Assembly: GCA_018240325.1 (NCBI GenBank)
Contig: JAFEFZ010000257.1
Location: 1-39,797, forward strand
Reading direction: 5' to 3'
From: Pseudomonadota bacterium
GTDB taxonomy: Bacteria > Pseudomonadota > Gammaproteobacteria > Burkholderiales > Burkholderiaceae_C
DNA length: 39,797 bases
Positions 31,002 to 39,797 of the stretch are shown here, piece by piece. The translations under genes were made by a program, and so were the position numbers. The notes under the pieces were generated by a model. That model was not told the DNA's origin, made no database searches, and saw nothing but the letters and a program-made list of their open reading frames with translations. Each line of letters begins with the position of its first letter. The stretch's first letter is position 1.

Positions 31002-31200
31002 ACGCCTCGGCACAGAAGTCCTGTAGGCTCGGCAGCTTCGGCGTCACACGGCGATCCCCGGGATGCCGCACGCTGAGGGAAGTGCAGATGCACGGAAGTC
31101 CGACAAGACCTCCACCAGGGTGCCCGCCCGCAACGCATCACGAACCAATTCCAGCGGTTGAAGGATCAGACCCAGTCCGGCAAGGCAAATTGTGGTCGTT
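31002..31200 (-). pseudogene. Decayed C-terminal fragment of a LysR-type regulator
   Basis: Read leftwards, three different frames give consecutive pieces of a LysR effector domain end. 31187-31089 gives CLAGLGLILQPLELVRDALR and GTLVEVLSDFR; about 31094-31070 gives VHLHFPQ; and 31065-31012 gives RRVTPKLPSLQDFCAEAS. These follow the normal order of the family C-terminus, so the gene has suffered at least two frameshifts and has lost its N-terminal half, which would have lain to the right, where foreign DNA now begins. GC is lower than in the flanks. I found no other piece of it. Confidence 0.72.
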
Positions 31201-31248
31201 TTATGGACTGGGGCAGTTGGGTGAGCGACTGACACAGAAGGAATAGGC

Positions 31249-32109
31249 ATGGCGAGGAGGAAGACCAGCTCAGCCGAAGATGTTATGGACTTGGTGGCAA
31301 TGCTTCCGTGGTGGGCGGGCGTGCTGCTTGCCGGGTTGACGTATTTCGCGCTGCACCACGTCGCCATCCAGCCGATGGCGGTCACGGCGGAGCCAGGGCA
31401 AGTTGGCGCCATGGTGACGCAGACGCTATGGCGGACGCTCGCCTCGATTGGGCAGTACGTGCTCCCGATCCTTTGCCTCGCCGGCGCTGCCGTGTCGGCG
31501 TGGCGCCGCCGGGAGCGCAAGCAGTTGATCGGCAACGTGGCCCGAAGCGAAGCGGCTGATGTCCTCGACGGCATGAGCTGGCAGCAGTTCGAACGCCTCG
31601 TCGGCGAAGGCTTTCGCCTTCAGGGTTATCGCGTCGTGGAAACCGGCGGCGGCGGGGCAGACGGCGGCATTGATCTTGTGCTGAACAAGGACGGCGACAA
31701 GTATCTCGTTCAGTGCAAACAGTGGCGCGCGTTTCGAGTCAGCGTCCAACTCGTGCGTGAGCTCTACGGTGTTATGGCAGCCAAGGGCGCAGCAGGCGGC
31801 TTCGTGGTGACGTCAGGACGCTTCACTGATGAGGCGCGCAAATTCGCCGAAGGCCGAAACATCCAGCTGATCGATGGCACTCGGCTGCGCGCGCTGATCA
31901 AGCAAGCAGCAGCAACTTCACAGCAAGTTCCTGCTGGGCCCGCTGCCAGTGCTCCAAGTACCGCAGCGCCTGGGGATACAGCACCCTCCTGCCCCATCTG
32001 TACGCAGGCCATGGTTCGTCGCACCGCGAAGCGCGGCGCCAACGCCGGCAATGAGTTCTGGGGATGCCCGGGCTACCCGTCCTGCAAGGGAACGCGTCCG
32101 ATCGGTTGA
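31249..32109 (+). CDS. Membrane-anchored Mrr-type restriction endonuclease with zinc ribbon
   Basis: The 286-residue protein has two hydrophobic segments (about 18-40 and 64-84), an Mrr-type nuclease domain (about 103-217) and a C4 topoisomerase-type zinc ribbon (Cys 248, 251, 273, 279). The nuclease core GGIDLVLN (Asp142) followed by LVQCKQW (Gln155, Lys157) fits the D-QxK active site of the PD-(D/E)xK fold. It should cut DNA, perhaps modified or incoming DNA, at the membrane; a phage- or plasmid-defence role is likely but not proven. An AAGGAA site precedes the ATG. Codon use is less GC-biased than in the neighbours, and a decayed gene and a glmS-end duplicate flank it, so it was probably acquired. 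Confidence 0.87.
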   Translation: MARRKTSSAEDVMDLVAMLPWWAGVLLAGLTYFALHHVAIQPMAVTAEPGQVGAMVTQTLWRTLASIGQYVLPILCLAGAAVSAWRRRERKQLIGNVARSEAADVLDGMSWQQFERLVGEGFRLQGYRVVETGGGGADGGIDLVLNKDGDKYLVQCKQWRAFRVSVQLVRELYGVMAAKGAAGGFVVTSGRFTDEARKFAEGRNIQLIDGTRLRALIKQAAATSQQVPAGPAASAPSTAAPGDTAPSCPICTQAMVRRTAKRGANAGNEFWGCPGYPSCKGTRPIG

Positions 32110-32226
32110 GTGGGGGGCGACCGCGGCCCCGGTTGTCTTCGACTCGATTGACGAGTTTTCGACTCTGATGGCTTGTTCACAACACTTCCTGGTCGGAACA
32201 CCGGCCGCACAGTCCTCGCCGGCCTG

Positions 32227-32259
32227 CTCGACGGTCACCGACTTCACCAAGCTCCGGGG
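32227..32259 (-). repeat. Diverged second copy of the glmS 3' end (attachment-site or insertion scar)
   Basis: Read on the minus strand this encodes PRSLVKSVTVE, against [11 protein letters not shown] at the end of the intact GlmS (32416-32384). Nine of 11 residues match, while many codons differ at silent positions; a 12-bp core CTCGACGGTCAC is identical. It has the same orientation as glmS and starts 157 bp further out. The glmS 3' end is a known integration target (Tn7 and other elements), so this is likely an att-type remnant. The intervening 124 bp has no gene. Confidence 0.62.
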
Positions 32260-32288
32260 TAGTGGCTGCGGCCGGGCCTTCGGCTCTT

Positions 32289-32307
32289 GACTTCGCTGCG
32301 CGAAGTC
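32289..32307. other. Small hairpin in the glmS-scar interval
   Basis: Perfect 7-bp arms (GACTTCG at 32289-32295, complement at 32301-32307) with a 5-base loop. It lies between the glmS stop and the duplicate end and may stop glmS transcripts, although no U tract follows. A second hairpin (32376-32382 with 32387-32393) spans the glmS stop codon itself. Confidence 0.35.
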
Positions 32308-32380
32308 GGCCTGCGCCTCGAGCCGAGCAAGCTCGCGCGCCTGCGGCGCCGGCGCTGCGCGCCTGCCAAGCACGCGACCG

Positions 32381-34219
<1,839 letters not shown>

Positions 34220-34308
34220 GGGTGTGTTTCGCTGGTGATAGTGAAGAGCGGATCGTAGAGACGGATGGATGCAAGATGCTTTCAATTGTGTTGTTTGAAT
34301 GATTCGCG

Positions 34309-34338
34309 GCGACATGCACAAGACTGCCGTGAAATAAT
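34309..34338 (+). promoter_or_regulatory. Candidate promoter of the AsnC-type regulator
   Basis: GCGACA (34309-34314) and AATAAT (34333-34338) are 18 bp apart and match the -35 and -10 consensus at four and five of six positions. The region between the divergent glmS and regulator genes is AT-rich for this DNA. The glmS promoter could not be placed. Confidence 0.3.
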
Positions 34339-34373
34339 CGTTCATCCTCTGTAGGCACCTGGACGATCAGTTC

Positions 34374-34859
34374 ATGACATCCGTCACGATCGACGCCACC
34401 GACCTGCGGCTGCTCGACCTGCTGCAGAAGGACGCCTCGCTGTCGAACCAGGACCTGGCCGCCGCCGCGCACGTGTCGGCGGCCACCTGCCTGCGCCGCG
34501 TGCGCCGCCTGGTCGAGGCCGGGGTGATCGAGCGGCGCGTCGCGCTGCTGTCGCCGGAGCGGCTCGGCCACGGGCTGACGGCGATCGTCGAGATCGCGCT
34601 CGACCGCCAGGGCGCCGAGCACCTGGCCGCCTTCGAGCAGCGCGCCGTCGCCGATGCCGCCGTGCAGCAGTGCTATCGGGTGTCGCCGGGCCCGGATTTC
34701 GTGCTCGTGGTCTGGGCCGCCGACATGCCGGCCTACCAGGCGCTGGTGGAGCGGCTGTTCACCCAGGACGCCAACGTGCGCCAGGTCAAGGCCTACTTCA
34801 GCGTCACGCGCGCCAAGTTCGCGCCTGCGATCGGACTGCCGGCGCCGGGCGCCGGCTGA
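34374..34859 (+). CDS. Lrp/AsnC family transcriptional regulator
   Basis: The 161-residue protein has an N-terminal helix-turn-helix (LDLLQKDASLSNQDLAAAAHVSAATCLRRVRRL, about 13-47) and a C-terminal RAM/ligand-binding domain (about 70-150) with the GPDFVLVV strand. Family members form octamers and respond to amino acids. The nearby genes offer two possible roles: autoregulation with glmS (divergent), or influence on the aco operon 315 bp downstream. Which amino acid it senses is not visible. Confidence 0.92.
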   Translation: MTSVTIDATDLRLLDLLQKDASLSNQDLAAAAHVSAATCLRRVRRLVEAGVIERRVALLSPERLGHGLTAIVEIALDRQGAEHLAAFEQRAVADAAVQQCYRVSPGPDFVLVVWAADMPAYQALVERLFTQDANVRQVKAYFSVTRAKFAPAIGLPAPGAG

Positions 34860-34894
34860 GGCCCGCCGCGCCGGGCGGCAGCCCGGATGCGGCA

Positions 34895-35046
34895 GCGCTG
34901 GCGCGACCGCCTCGGTGCGACCGCCCCGGCGCGACTGCCCTGCCGCGACTGCCCTGACGCGGCCGCCTGGGTGCGACCGCCTGGGTGCGACCGCCTGGGT
35001 GCGACAACCCGCATGTGACACGCCGGGTGTGACAGGCCGTGTGACA
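34895..35046. repeat. 14-bp degenerate tandem array upstream of acoX
   Basis: About ten units of 14 bp run from 34895; the clearest are at 34965, 34979 and 34993 (GCCTGGGTGCGACC or one base off). The next ones diverge but keep period 14, and the last is 12 bp. Near the end TGTGACA recurs at 35014, 35028 and 35040. The array lies about 125-275 bp before the predicted acoX transcription start, the usual distance of enhancer sites for sigma-54 activators. It is not in a coding frame. Confidence 0.85.
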
Positions 35047-35100
35047 GTTGCCCCAGGCGCGACAGCCGGGCGGCTGCGGGTCAACCCTCGGGCGCACGCC

Positions 35101-35132
35101 GCATGCCCCGCCGTCGGGCCGGCGGGGCATGC
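35101..35132. promoter_or_regulatory. Perfect 12-bp inverted repeat next to the sigma-54 promoter
   Basis: GCATGCCCCGCC at 35101-35112 is perfectly mirrored at 35121-35132 around an 8-base centre. It ends 12 bp before the TGGCAC of the acoX promoter. It could be a regulator-binding site or a terminator for transcription coming from the AsnC-type gene. No U tract follows. Confidence 0.6.
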
Positions 35133-35144
35133 CTGCCGCATTCG

Positions 35145-35160
35145 TGGCACAGGGCTTGCA
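35145..35160 (+). promoter_or_regulatory. Sigma-54 (-24/-12) promoter of acoXABC
   Basis: TGGCAC-N5-TTGCA fits the sigma-54 consensus completely, with GG and GC separated by the required 10 bp. Transcription should start near 35171. The acetoin operon of Cupriavidus necator is also described as sigma-54-dependent and activated by AcoR. No AcoR gene is in this window. Confidence 0.82.
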
Positions 35161-35173
35161 TTGGTACAGGTCC

Positions 35174-36250
35174 ATGCATCGCCAGCCCGCACCCGCCGAA
35201 CCCGACGCCTGCATCGGCGTCGTCGCCAACCCGGTGTCGGCGCGCGACATCCGGCGCATCGTCGCCAACGCCGGCAACCTGCAGATCACCGACCGCGTCA
35301 ACATCGTGCTGCGGCTGCTGCAGGCGGCGCGCGCGGCGGGCGTGGGCCGCGCGCTGCTGATGCCCGACCGCGGCGGAATCCGCGCGTTGCTCGAGCGCCA
35401 CCTGCGGCGCGGCGACGCCACGCTGCCGCGCATCGACTGGCTGGACATGGAGCCGACCTCGACGGTGGAAGACAGCTTCGCCGCGACCAGGCTGCTGCAG
35501 CGCGCCGGCGTGACGGCGATCGTCGTGCTCGGCGGCGACGGCACCCACCGCGCGGTGGTGCGCGAGCTGCACGCTGCGGGTTCCGATCTGCCGATCGCCG
35601 GCATCTCCACCGGCACCAACAACGCCTTCCCCGAAATGCGCGAGCCGACGATCACCGGGCTGGCGACCGGGCTGTATGCGGCGGGCCGCATCGCCGCGGA
35701 CGAGGCGTTGCAGCCGAACAAGCTGCTCGAGGTGCGCGTCGATGACCTGCAGGGCGCGCGCCCCGCGCGCCGTGACGTGGCGATCGTCGACGCCGTCATC
35801 ACCCACGACCGCTCGGTCGGCGCGCGCGCGCTGTGGAAGACCGGCTCGCTGGCCGCCGCCTACCTGGCCTTCTGCGAGCCCGAGGCGATCGGGCTGTCGT
35901 CGATCGGCGCGCTGCTGCAGCCGGTGGGCCGGCGCGAGCGCGGCGGCCTGGCGGTGCAGATCGCGCAGCACAGCGCCGACGCGCTGACGCTGCTGCACGC
36001 GCCGATCGCGCCCGGCATGGTGCTGCCGGTTCCGGTGGCCGGCTGGCAGCGCATGGCGCCCGACGAGCCGCTGCCGGTGCAGCCCTCGGCGGGCACGGTG
36101 GCGCTGGACGGCGAGCGCGAACTGGCTTTCGACCAAGGCCAGCAGGTGCACGTGACGCTGCGCGAAGCCGCGTTCCGCACGCTCGACGTGGCGCGCTGCA
36201 TGGCGGCGGCCGCCCGCGACGGACTGCTGCGCACTTTCCCCCACCCCTGA
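35174..36250 (+). CDS. acoX: Acetoin catabolism protein AcoX, ATP-NAD-kinase-like
   Basis: The 358-residue protein belongs to the ATP-NAD kinase-like group; its kinase motif is GGDGTHR at 120-126, after an N-terminal IGVVANPVSARDIRR. AcoX is the first gene of acetoin operons but its role is unsettled. The length and position match Cupriavidus AcoX. I chose the ATG at 35174 because starts further up (35048, 35126) would lie before the predicted transcription start. This leaves a leader of only about three bases, so the mRNA may be nearly leaderless. It is followed by acoA after 18 bp. Confidence 0.87.
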   Translation: MHRQPAPAEPDACIGVVANPVSARDIRRIVANAGNLQITDRVNIVLRLLQAARAAGVGRALLMPDRGGIRALLERHLRRGDATLPRIDWLDMEPTSTVEDSFAATRLLQRAGVTAIVVLGGDGTHRAVVRELHAAGSDLPIAGISTGTNNAFPEMREPTITGLATGLYAAGRIAADEALQPNKLLEVRVDDLQGARPARRDVAIVDAVITHDRSVGARALWKTGSLAAAYLAFCEPEAIGLSSIGALLQPVGRRERGGLAVQIAQHSADALTLLHAPIAPGMVLPVPVAGWQRMAPDEPLPVQPSAGTVALDGERELAFDQGQQVHVTLREAAFRTLDVARCMAAAARDGLLRTFPHP

Positions 36251-36268
36251 TCGACAAGGAGACCGACG

Positions 36269-37267
36269 ATGGCAGGCAACCCGTTCCCTATCGCCAAGGA
36301 GCAACTGCTCCAGGCCTACCGCACGATGCGCACGATCCGCGAATTCGAGGAGCGGCTGCACATCGATTTCGGCCGCGGCGACATCCCCGGCTTCGTGCAC
36401 CTGTACGCGGGCGAGGAGGCGGCCGCCGCCGGGATCATGATGCACCTGGGCGACGGTGACCGCATCGCCAGCACCCACCGCGGCCACGGCCACTGCATCG
36501 CCAAGGGCGTGGACCCGGTGGCGATGATGAAGGAGATCTACGGCAAGAAGGGCGGCGCCTGCGAGGGCAAGGGCGGCTCGATGCACATCGCCGACCTGCA
36601 CAAGGGCATGATGGGCGCCAACGGCATCCTCGGTGCCGGCGCGCCGCTGGTGTGCGGCGCGGCGCTGGCCGCCAAGTACCGTGCGCAGCAAAGCGGCGGC
36701 GAAAGCGACGTGGCGATCAGCTTCGTCGGCGACGGCGCCTCCAACCAGGGCACCTTCCTGGAGAGCCTGAACCTGGCGGCGGTGTGGAACCTGCCGGCGA
36801 TCTTCGTCGTCGAGAACAACGGCTACGCCGAGAGCACCAGCCGCGACTACGGCGTAGCGGTGGACAGCTACGTCGACCGCGCCGCCGGCTTCGGCCTGCC
36901 CGGCGTCACCGTGGACGGCATCGACTTCTTCGCGGTGCACGAAGCCGCCGGCGAGATCATCGCGCGCGCGCGCAAGGGCGGCGGGCCGGCGCTGCTGGAA
37001 TGCAAGATGGTGCGCTTCCACGGCCACTTCGAGGGCGACGCGCAGACCTACCGCGCGCCCGGCGAGACCGAGCACAACCGCGAGCACAACGACTGCCTGA
37101 AGAAGTTCGGCGCCGCCGTCACCAGCGCCGGCGTCATCCAGCCCGGCGAGCTGCAGGCCATCGACCACGAGGTGCTGGCGCTGATCGAGCGCGCGGTCGC
37201 CGAAGCCAAGGCGGCGCCGCTGCCCACGGCCGCCGACCTGCTGACCGACGTCTATGTTCGTTATTGA
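36269..37267 (+). CDS. acoA: Acetoin dehydrogenase E1 alpha subunit (TPP-dependent)
   Basis: The 332-residue subunit forms an alpha2beta2 E1 with AcoB. The complex cleaves acetoin to acetaldehyde and passes the acetyl group to lipoate. The thiamine diphosphate motif is GDGASNQG at 154-161, ending with the NN pair at 183-184. It also has the HRGHGHCIAKG segment of acetoin- and pyruvate-type E1 alpha. A GGAG ribosome-binding site precedes the ATG. The acoX gene ends 18 bp before it and acoB starts 12 bp after it. Confidence 0.94.
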   Translation: MAGNPFPIAKEQLLQAYRTMRTIREFEERLHIDFGRGDIPGFVHLYAGEEAAAAGIMMHLGDGDRIASTHRGHGHCIAKGVDPVAMMKEIYGKKGGACEGKGGSMHIADLHKGMMGANGILGAGAPLVCGAALAAKYRAQQSGGESDVAISFVGDGASNQGTFLESLNLAAVWNLPAIFVVENNGYAESTSRDYGVAVDSYVDRAAGFGLPGVTVDGIDFFAVHEAAGEIIARARKGGGPALLECKMVRFHGHFEGDAQTYRAPGETEHNREHNDCLKKFGAAVTSAGVIQPGELQAIDHEVLALIERAVAEAKAAPLPTAADLLTDVYVRY

Positions 37268-37279
37268 GGAGCAATCGAA

Positions 37280-38296
37280 ATGGCACGCAAGATCAGCATG
37301 AAGCAGGCGATCAACGAGGCGCTGGACCAGGAGATGGCGCGCGACCCCTCGGTGATCATGCTGGGCGAGGACATCGTCGGCGGCGCCGGCGGCGACGGCG
37401 AGCGCGACGCCTGGGGCGGCGTGCTCGGCGTCACCAAGGGCCTGTATGCGAAGCACGGCGACCGGCTGCTCGACACGCCCCTGTCGGAGAGCGCCTATGT
37501 CGGCGCGGCGATCGGCGCGGCCTGCTGCGGCCTGCGCCCGGTGGCCGAGCTGATGTTCGTCGACTTCATGGGCGTGTGCTTCGACCAGATCTACAACCAG
37601 GCGGCCAAGTTCCGCTACATGTTCGGCGGCAAGGCCGAGACGCCGGTGGTCATCCGCGCGATGTGCGGCGCCGGTTTTCGCGCCGCCGCGCAGCACAGCC
37701 AGATGCTGACGCCGCTGTTCACCCACATCCCGGGGCTGAAGGTGGTGTGCCCGAGCACGCCCTACGACACCAAGGGGCTGCTGGTGCAGAGCATCCGCGA
37801 CAACGACCCGGTGATCTTCCTCGAGCACAAGAACCTGTACGGCTTCGAGGGCGAGGTGCCCGAGGCGCTGTACGCGATCCCCTTCGGCGAGGCCAACGTG
37901 CTGCGCGAGGGCAAGGGCGCCAGCATCGTCAGCTACGGGCTGACGGTGCACCGCGCGCTCGACGCCGCCGCGCAGCTGGCCAAGGAAGGCATCGAGTGCG
38001 ATGTGATCGACCTGCGCACGCTGAGCCCGATCGACATGGACACGGTGCTCGAAAGCGTCGAGAAGACCGGCCACCTGGTGTGCGTGGACGAGGCGCACCC
38101 GCGCTGCAGCATCGCCGCCGACATCTCGGCGCAGGTGGTGCAGGCGGCCTTCGGTGCGCTGAAGGGGCCGATCGAGATGGTCACGGCGCCGCACACGCCG
38201 GTGCCCTTCAGCCCGGTGCTGGAGGACCTGTTCATCCCCAGCGCGGCGCAGATCGCCGCCGCGGTGAAGCGCTCGCGCGCCGGAGGGAAGCACTGA
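37280..38296 (+). CDS. acoB: Acetoin dehydrogenase E1 beta subunit
   Basis: The 338-residue subunit has the E1 beta layout: an N-terminal MLGEDIVGGAGG, with the Glu that activates TPP in the partner subunit, the central RYMFGGKAETPVVIR region and a transketolase C-terminal domain (ISYGLTVHRAL-type; DLRTLSPID). It pairs with AcoA. A GAGGAGCAATC-type site precedes the ATG. Its stop overlaps the acoC start by one base. Confidence 0.94.
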   Translation: MARKISMKQAINEALDQEMARDPSVIMLGEDIVGGAGGDGERDAWGGVLGVTKGLYAKHGDRLLDTPLSESAYVGAAIGAACCGLRPVAELMFVDFMGVCFDQIYNQAAKFRYMFGGKAETPVVIRAMCGAGFRAAAQHSQMLTPLFTHIPGLKVVCPSTPYDTKGLLVQSIRDNDPVIFLEHKNLYGFEGEVPEALYAIPFGEANVLREGKGASIVSYGLTVHRALDAAAQLAKEGIECDVIDLRTLSPIDMDTVLESVEKTGHLVCVDEAHPRCSIAADISAQVVQAAFGALKGPIEMVTAPHTPVPFSPVLEDLFIPSAAQIAAAVKRSRAGGKH

Positions 38297-39414
38297 TGGG
38301 CGCCCAAGGCATCACCCCGCTGGTCATGCCCAAGTGGGGGCTGGAGATGCGCCAGGGCACGATCACCGGCTGGCTGGTCGACGAGGGCGCGCGCATCGAG
38401 GTCGGCACGCCGGTGGTCGACGTCGAGACCGACAAGATCAGCAACGCGGTCGAGGCGCCCGACGCCGGCCTGCTGCGGCGCAAGGTGGCCCGGGACGGCG
38501 AGACGCTGCCGGTCAAGGCGCTGCTCGCGGTGCTGGCCGAGCCCGAAGTCAGCGACGCCGACATCGACGCCTTCATCGCCGCCTTCGAAGTGCCGGCCGC
38601 GGCCGACGACGAGGCCGAAGCCGGATCGGCCTTCGAGTGGGCCGAGGTCGACGGCATCCGCGTGCGCTTCGCGCGCCGCGGGCCGGAGCAAGGCGTGCCG
38701 GTACTGTTCGTGCACGGCTTCGGCGGCGACCTCGGCAACTGGCTGTTCAACCTGGACGCGATCGCCGAGACGATGCCGGTGATCGCGCTCGACCTGCCCG
38801 GGCACGGCCAGTCCGACGCGCGGCTGCCGGGCACCTCTCTGGCCGCGCTGGCCGACTGGGTCGCGCATTTCCTCGACCACATCGGCGTGGCGCGCGTGCA
38901 CTGGGTCGGGCATTCGATGGGCGGCGCGGTCGGCGCGCAGTTCGCGCTGGCGCATGCGCCCAGGCTGGCGTCGCTGGCGCTGGTGGCCGGCGCCGGGCTG
39001 GGCGCCGAGATCAATGCCGGCTACATCGACGGCTTCGTGCAGGCGGCGTCGCGGCGCGAGCTGAAGCCGGTGGTGGAGAAGCTGTTCGCCGACCCGTCGC
39101 TGGTCAGCCGCCAGTTGCTCGACGACCTGCTGCGCTACAAGCGCATCGACGGCGTGACCGAGCTGCTCACGGCGCTGGCCGCGGCGCTGTTCGGCGGCGG
39201 CCGCCAGGCCGAACTGCCGGCGACGAAGCTGCCGACCGCGGGGCTGCCGCTGCTGGTGGTGTGGGGCGAAGCCGACCAGGTGATCCCGGCCGCGCACGCC
39301 AAGGCGGCGCCCGCAGGCGCGACGGTGGCGGTGCTGAGCGGCGCCGGCCACATGGTGATGATGGAAAAGGCCGGCGAGGTGAATGCGCTGCTGCGCAAGC
39401 ACTTGGCCGGTTGA
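38296..39414 (+). CDS. acoC: Acetoin dehydrogenase E2 (dihydrolipoyllysine acetyltransferase), lipoyl plus alpha/beta-hydrolase
   Basis: The 372-residue protein has an N-terminal lipoyl domain with the lipoylated Lys47 in VETDKISN and then an alpha/beta-hydrolase domain in place of the classical E2 catalytic domain: HGFGGDL at 140-146, nucleophile elbow GHSMGG at 205-210, then WGEADQVIP and GAGHMVMM for Asp and His. This layout is the one found in Cupriavidus AcoC. It would transfer the acetyl group from lipoate to CoA. A GGAGGG site precedes the ATG, which overlaps the acoB stop. No dedicated E3 (acoL) follows, so a shared lipoamide dehydrogenase is likely. Confidence 0.93.
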   Translation: MGAQGITPLVMPKWGLEMRQGTITGWLVDEGARIEVGTPVVDVETDKISNAVEAPDAGLLRRKVARDGETLPVKALLAVLAEPEVSDADIDAFIAAFEVPAAADDEAEAGSAFEWAEVDGIRVRFARRGPEQGVPVLFVHGFGGDLGNWLFNLDAIAETMPVIALDLPGHGQSDARLPGTSLAALADWVAHFLDHIGVARVHWVGHSMGGAVGAQFALAHAPRLASLALVAGAGLGAEINAGYIDGFVQAASRRELKPVVEKLFADPSLVSRQLLDDLLRYKRIDGVTELLTALAAALFGGGRQAELPATKLPTAGLPLLVVWGEADQVIPAAHAKAAPAGATVAVLSGAGHMVMMEKAGEVNALLRKHLAG

Positions 39415-39619
39415 AGCAGGCCGCACCGTTGGAGCGAGCACCGCCCGCTGGCCGGCAAGACCGGATCGGTGGCGGTTGCCCGCTGCACTGGCTACCTGCG
39501 CCCCAGGTCTGCGGCGTCTTCGGCGACTGCATTGAGCCCAGGTTCATCGCTGTCGGCTTGCAGTCCGTTGCGGTCCTTCGGGAAGTCCGCTGTTCTTCGT
39601 TGCGTTCTTGGACCGTTGA
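39415..39619. other. Gene-free region after acoC
   Basis: I see no gene between the acoC stop and the long inverted repeat. From about 39500 the GC content falls relative to the flanks. Short open frames on both strands lack any family resemblance. Confidence 0.45.
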
Positions 39620-39701
39620 GGCAAAGCCGCCGAGGGGGTAGCCGGCTGCGTTCAGCCAAATTCTTATTCACTCCGCCGACTACCCCCTCGTCGGCTTTGC
39701 C
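39620..39701. repeat. 26-bp imperfect inverted repeat with AT-rich loop
   Basis: Arms at 39620-39645 and 39676-39701 match at 24 of 26 positions (left arm begins GGCAAAGCCG). The 30-base loop is AT-rich. It could terminate acoXABC, about 205 bp after the acoC stop, or be a dispersed intergenic palindromic repeat or small mobile element. The remaining 96 bp to the window end hold no recognised gene. Confidence 0.62.
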
Positions 39702-39797
39702 GGCACCGCCAGCGCGCTTCTTCGGCAAACACCCACCGCATCGACCAGCGCGCGAACAGCGGTCTGGGCGTACCGCCGCCCGGGCCGACGGCGGGGT

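Noticed and set aside
31088-31246. A 52-codon plus-strand frame with a passable ribosome-binding site just before the nuclease gene
   Set aside because: It lies on the opposite strand of the LysR remnant and has no recognisable features; the remnant explains the sequence better.
34220-34373. A sigma-70 promoter for glmS
   Set aside because: TTGAAA and TACGAT occur on the minus strand, but the spacing of about 22 bp is too long to support a call.
34895-35046. CRISPR array
   Set aside because: The units are 14 bp, directly adjacent and degenerate, with no spacers and no cas genes.
35081-38293. A 1070-codon minus-strand frame opposite acoX-acoB
   Set aside because: It is antisense to clearly conserved genes and has Arg/Ala/His-rich low-complexity sequence with no domain.

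Overview
The window is very GC-rich DNA from a proteobacterium, most likely a betaproteobacterium of the order Burkholderiales (a Rubrivivax, Piscinibacter, Methylibium or Cupriavidus relative). The clues are the Bug-type orphan solute-binding protein, the acoXABC acetoin operon in the Cupriavidus-like order, a five-gene liv-type ABC operon, several acyl-CoA enzymes and the strong G/C preference at third codon positions. No rRNA, tRNA, CRISPR array or intact insertion sequence was found.

Layout. 1-455 holds a strong hairpin and no gene. 456-3938 has a DUF3095 (cyclase-like) protein, a FrnE/DsbA-like oxidoreductase, a small membrane protein and a divergent LysR regulator with a clear inverted-repeat operator between them. 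4024-12169 is a run of minus-strand genes: a PAS-GAF-PAS-GGDEF-EAL protein, a low-molecular-weight tyrosine phosphatase, a PaaK-like ligase, Hsp20, a crotonase with altered catalytic residues and a long-chain acyl-CoA synthetase. 12508-15095 is a translationally coupled pair of aminotransferases. 15203-17466 is an SDR plus SAF-domain oxidoreductase pair separated by a 14-bp tandem array. 17704-22627 is livK-HMGF. 22841-28465 holds a cupin, an exported methyltransferase, a lipoprotein asparaginase, a SixA-like phosphatase, a Bug protein and a second unusual crotonase. 28529-30815 is a tightly overlapping LOG / DUF2789 / ferritin-VIT iron-exporter unit. 31002-32259 is a lower-GC accessory patch: a decayed LysR gene, a membrane-anchored Mrr-type nuclease and a diverged second copy of the glmS 3' end next to intact glmS (32381-34219). 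34374-39414 has an Lrp/AsnC regulator, a second 14-bp tandem array, a textbook sigma-54 promoter and acoXABC. The window ends in a long imperfect inverted repeat.

How the genes work together. livKHMGF would import branched-chain amino acids or related compounds, and the nearby aminotransferases, acyl-CoA ligases and crotonases fit catabolism of amino and carboxylic acids. acoABC would cleave acetoin into acetaldehyde and acetyl-CoA. Its sigma-54 promoter implies an AcoR-type enhancer-binding activator encoded elsewhere. The LOG / DUF2789 / MbfA-like set is probably co-translated and may link iron export to an unknown partner function.

The most interesting points are the aco control region (tandem array, palindrome, sigma-54 promoter and a nearly leaderless acoX), the glmS 3'-end duplicate beside an Mrr nuclease, the out-of-frame overlap of LOG over DUF2789, and two 14-bp arrays 18 kb apart that share a core.
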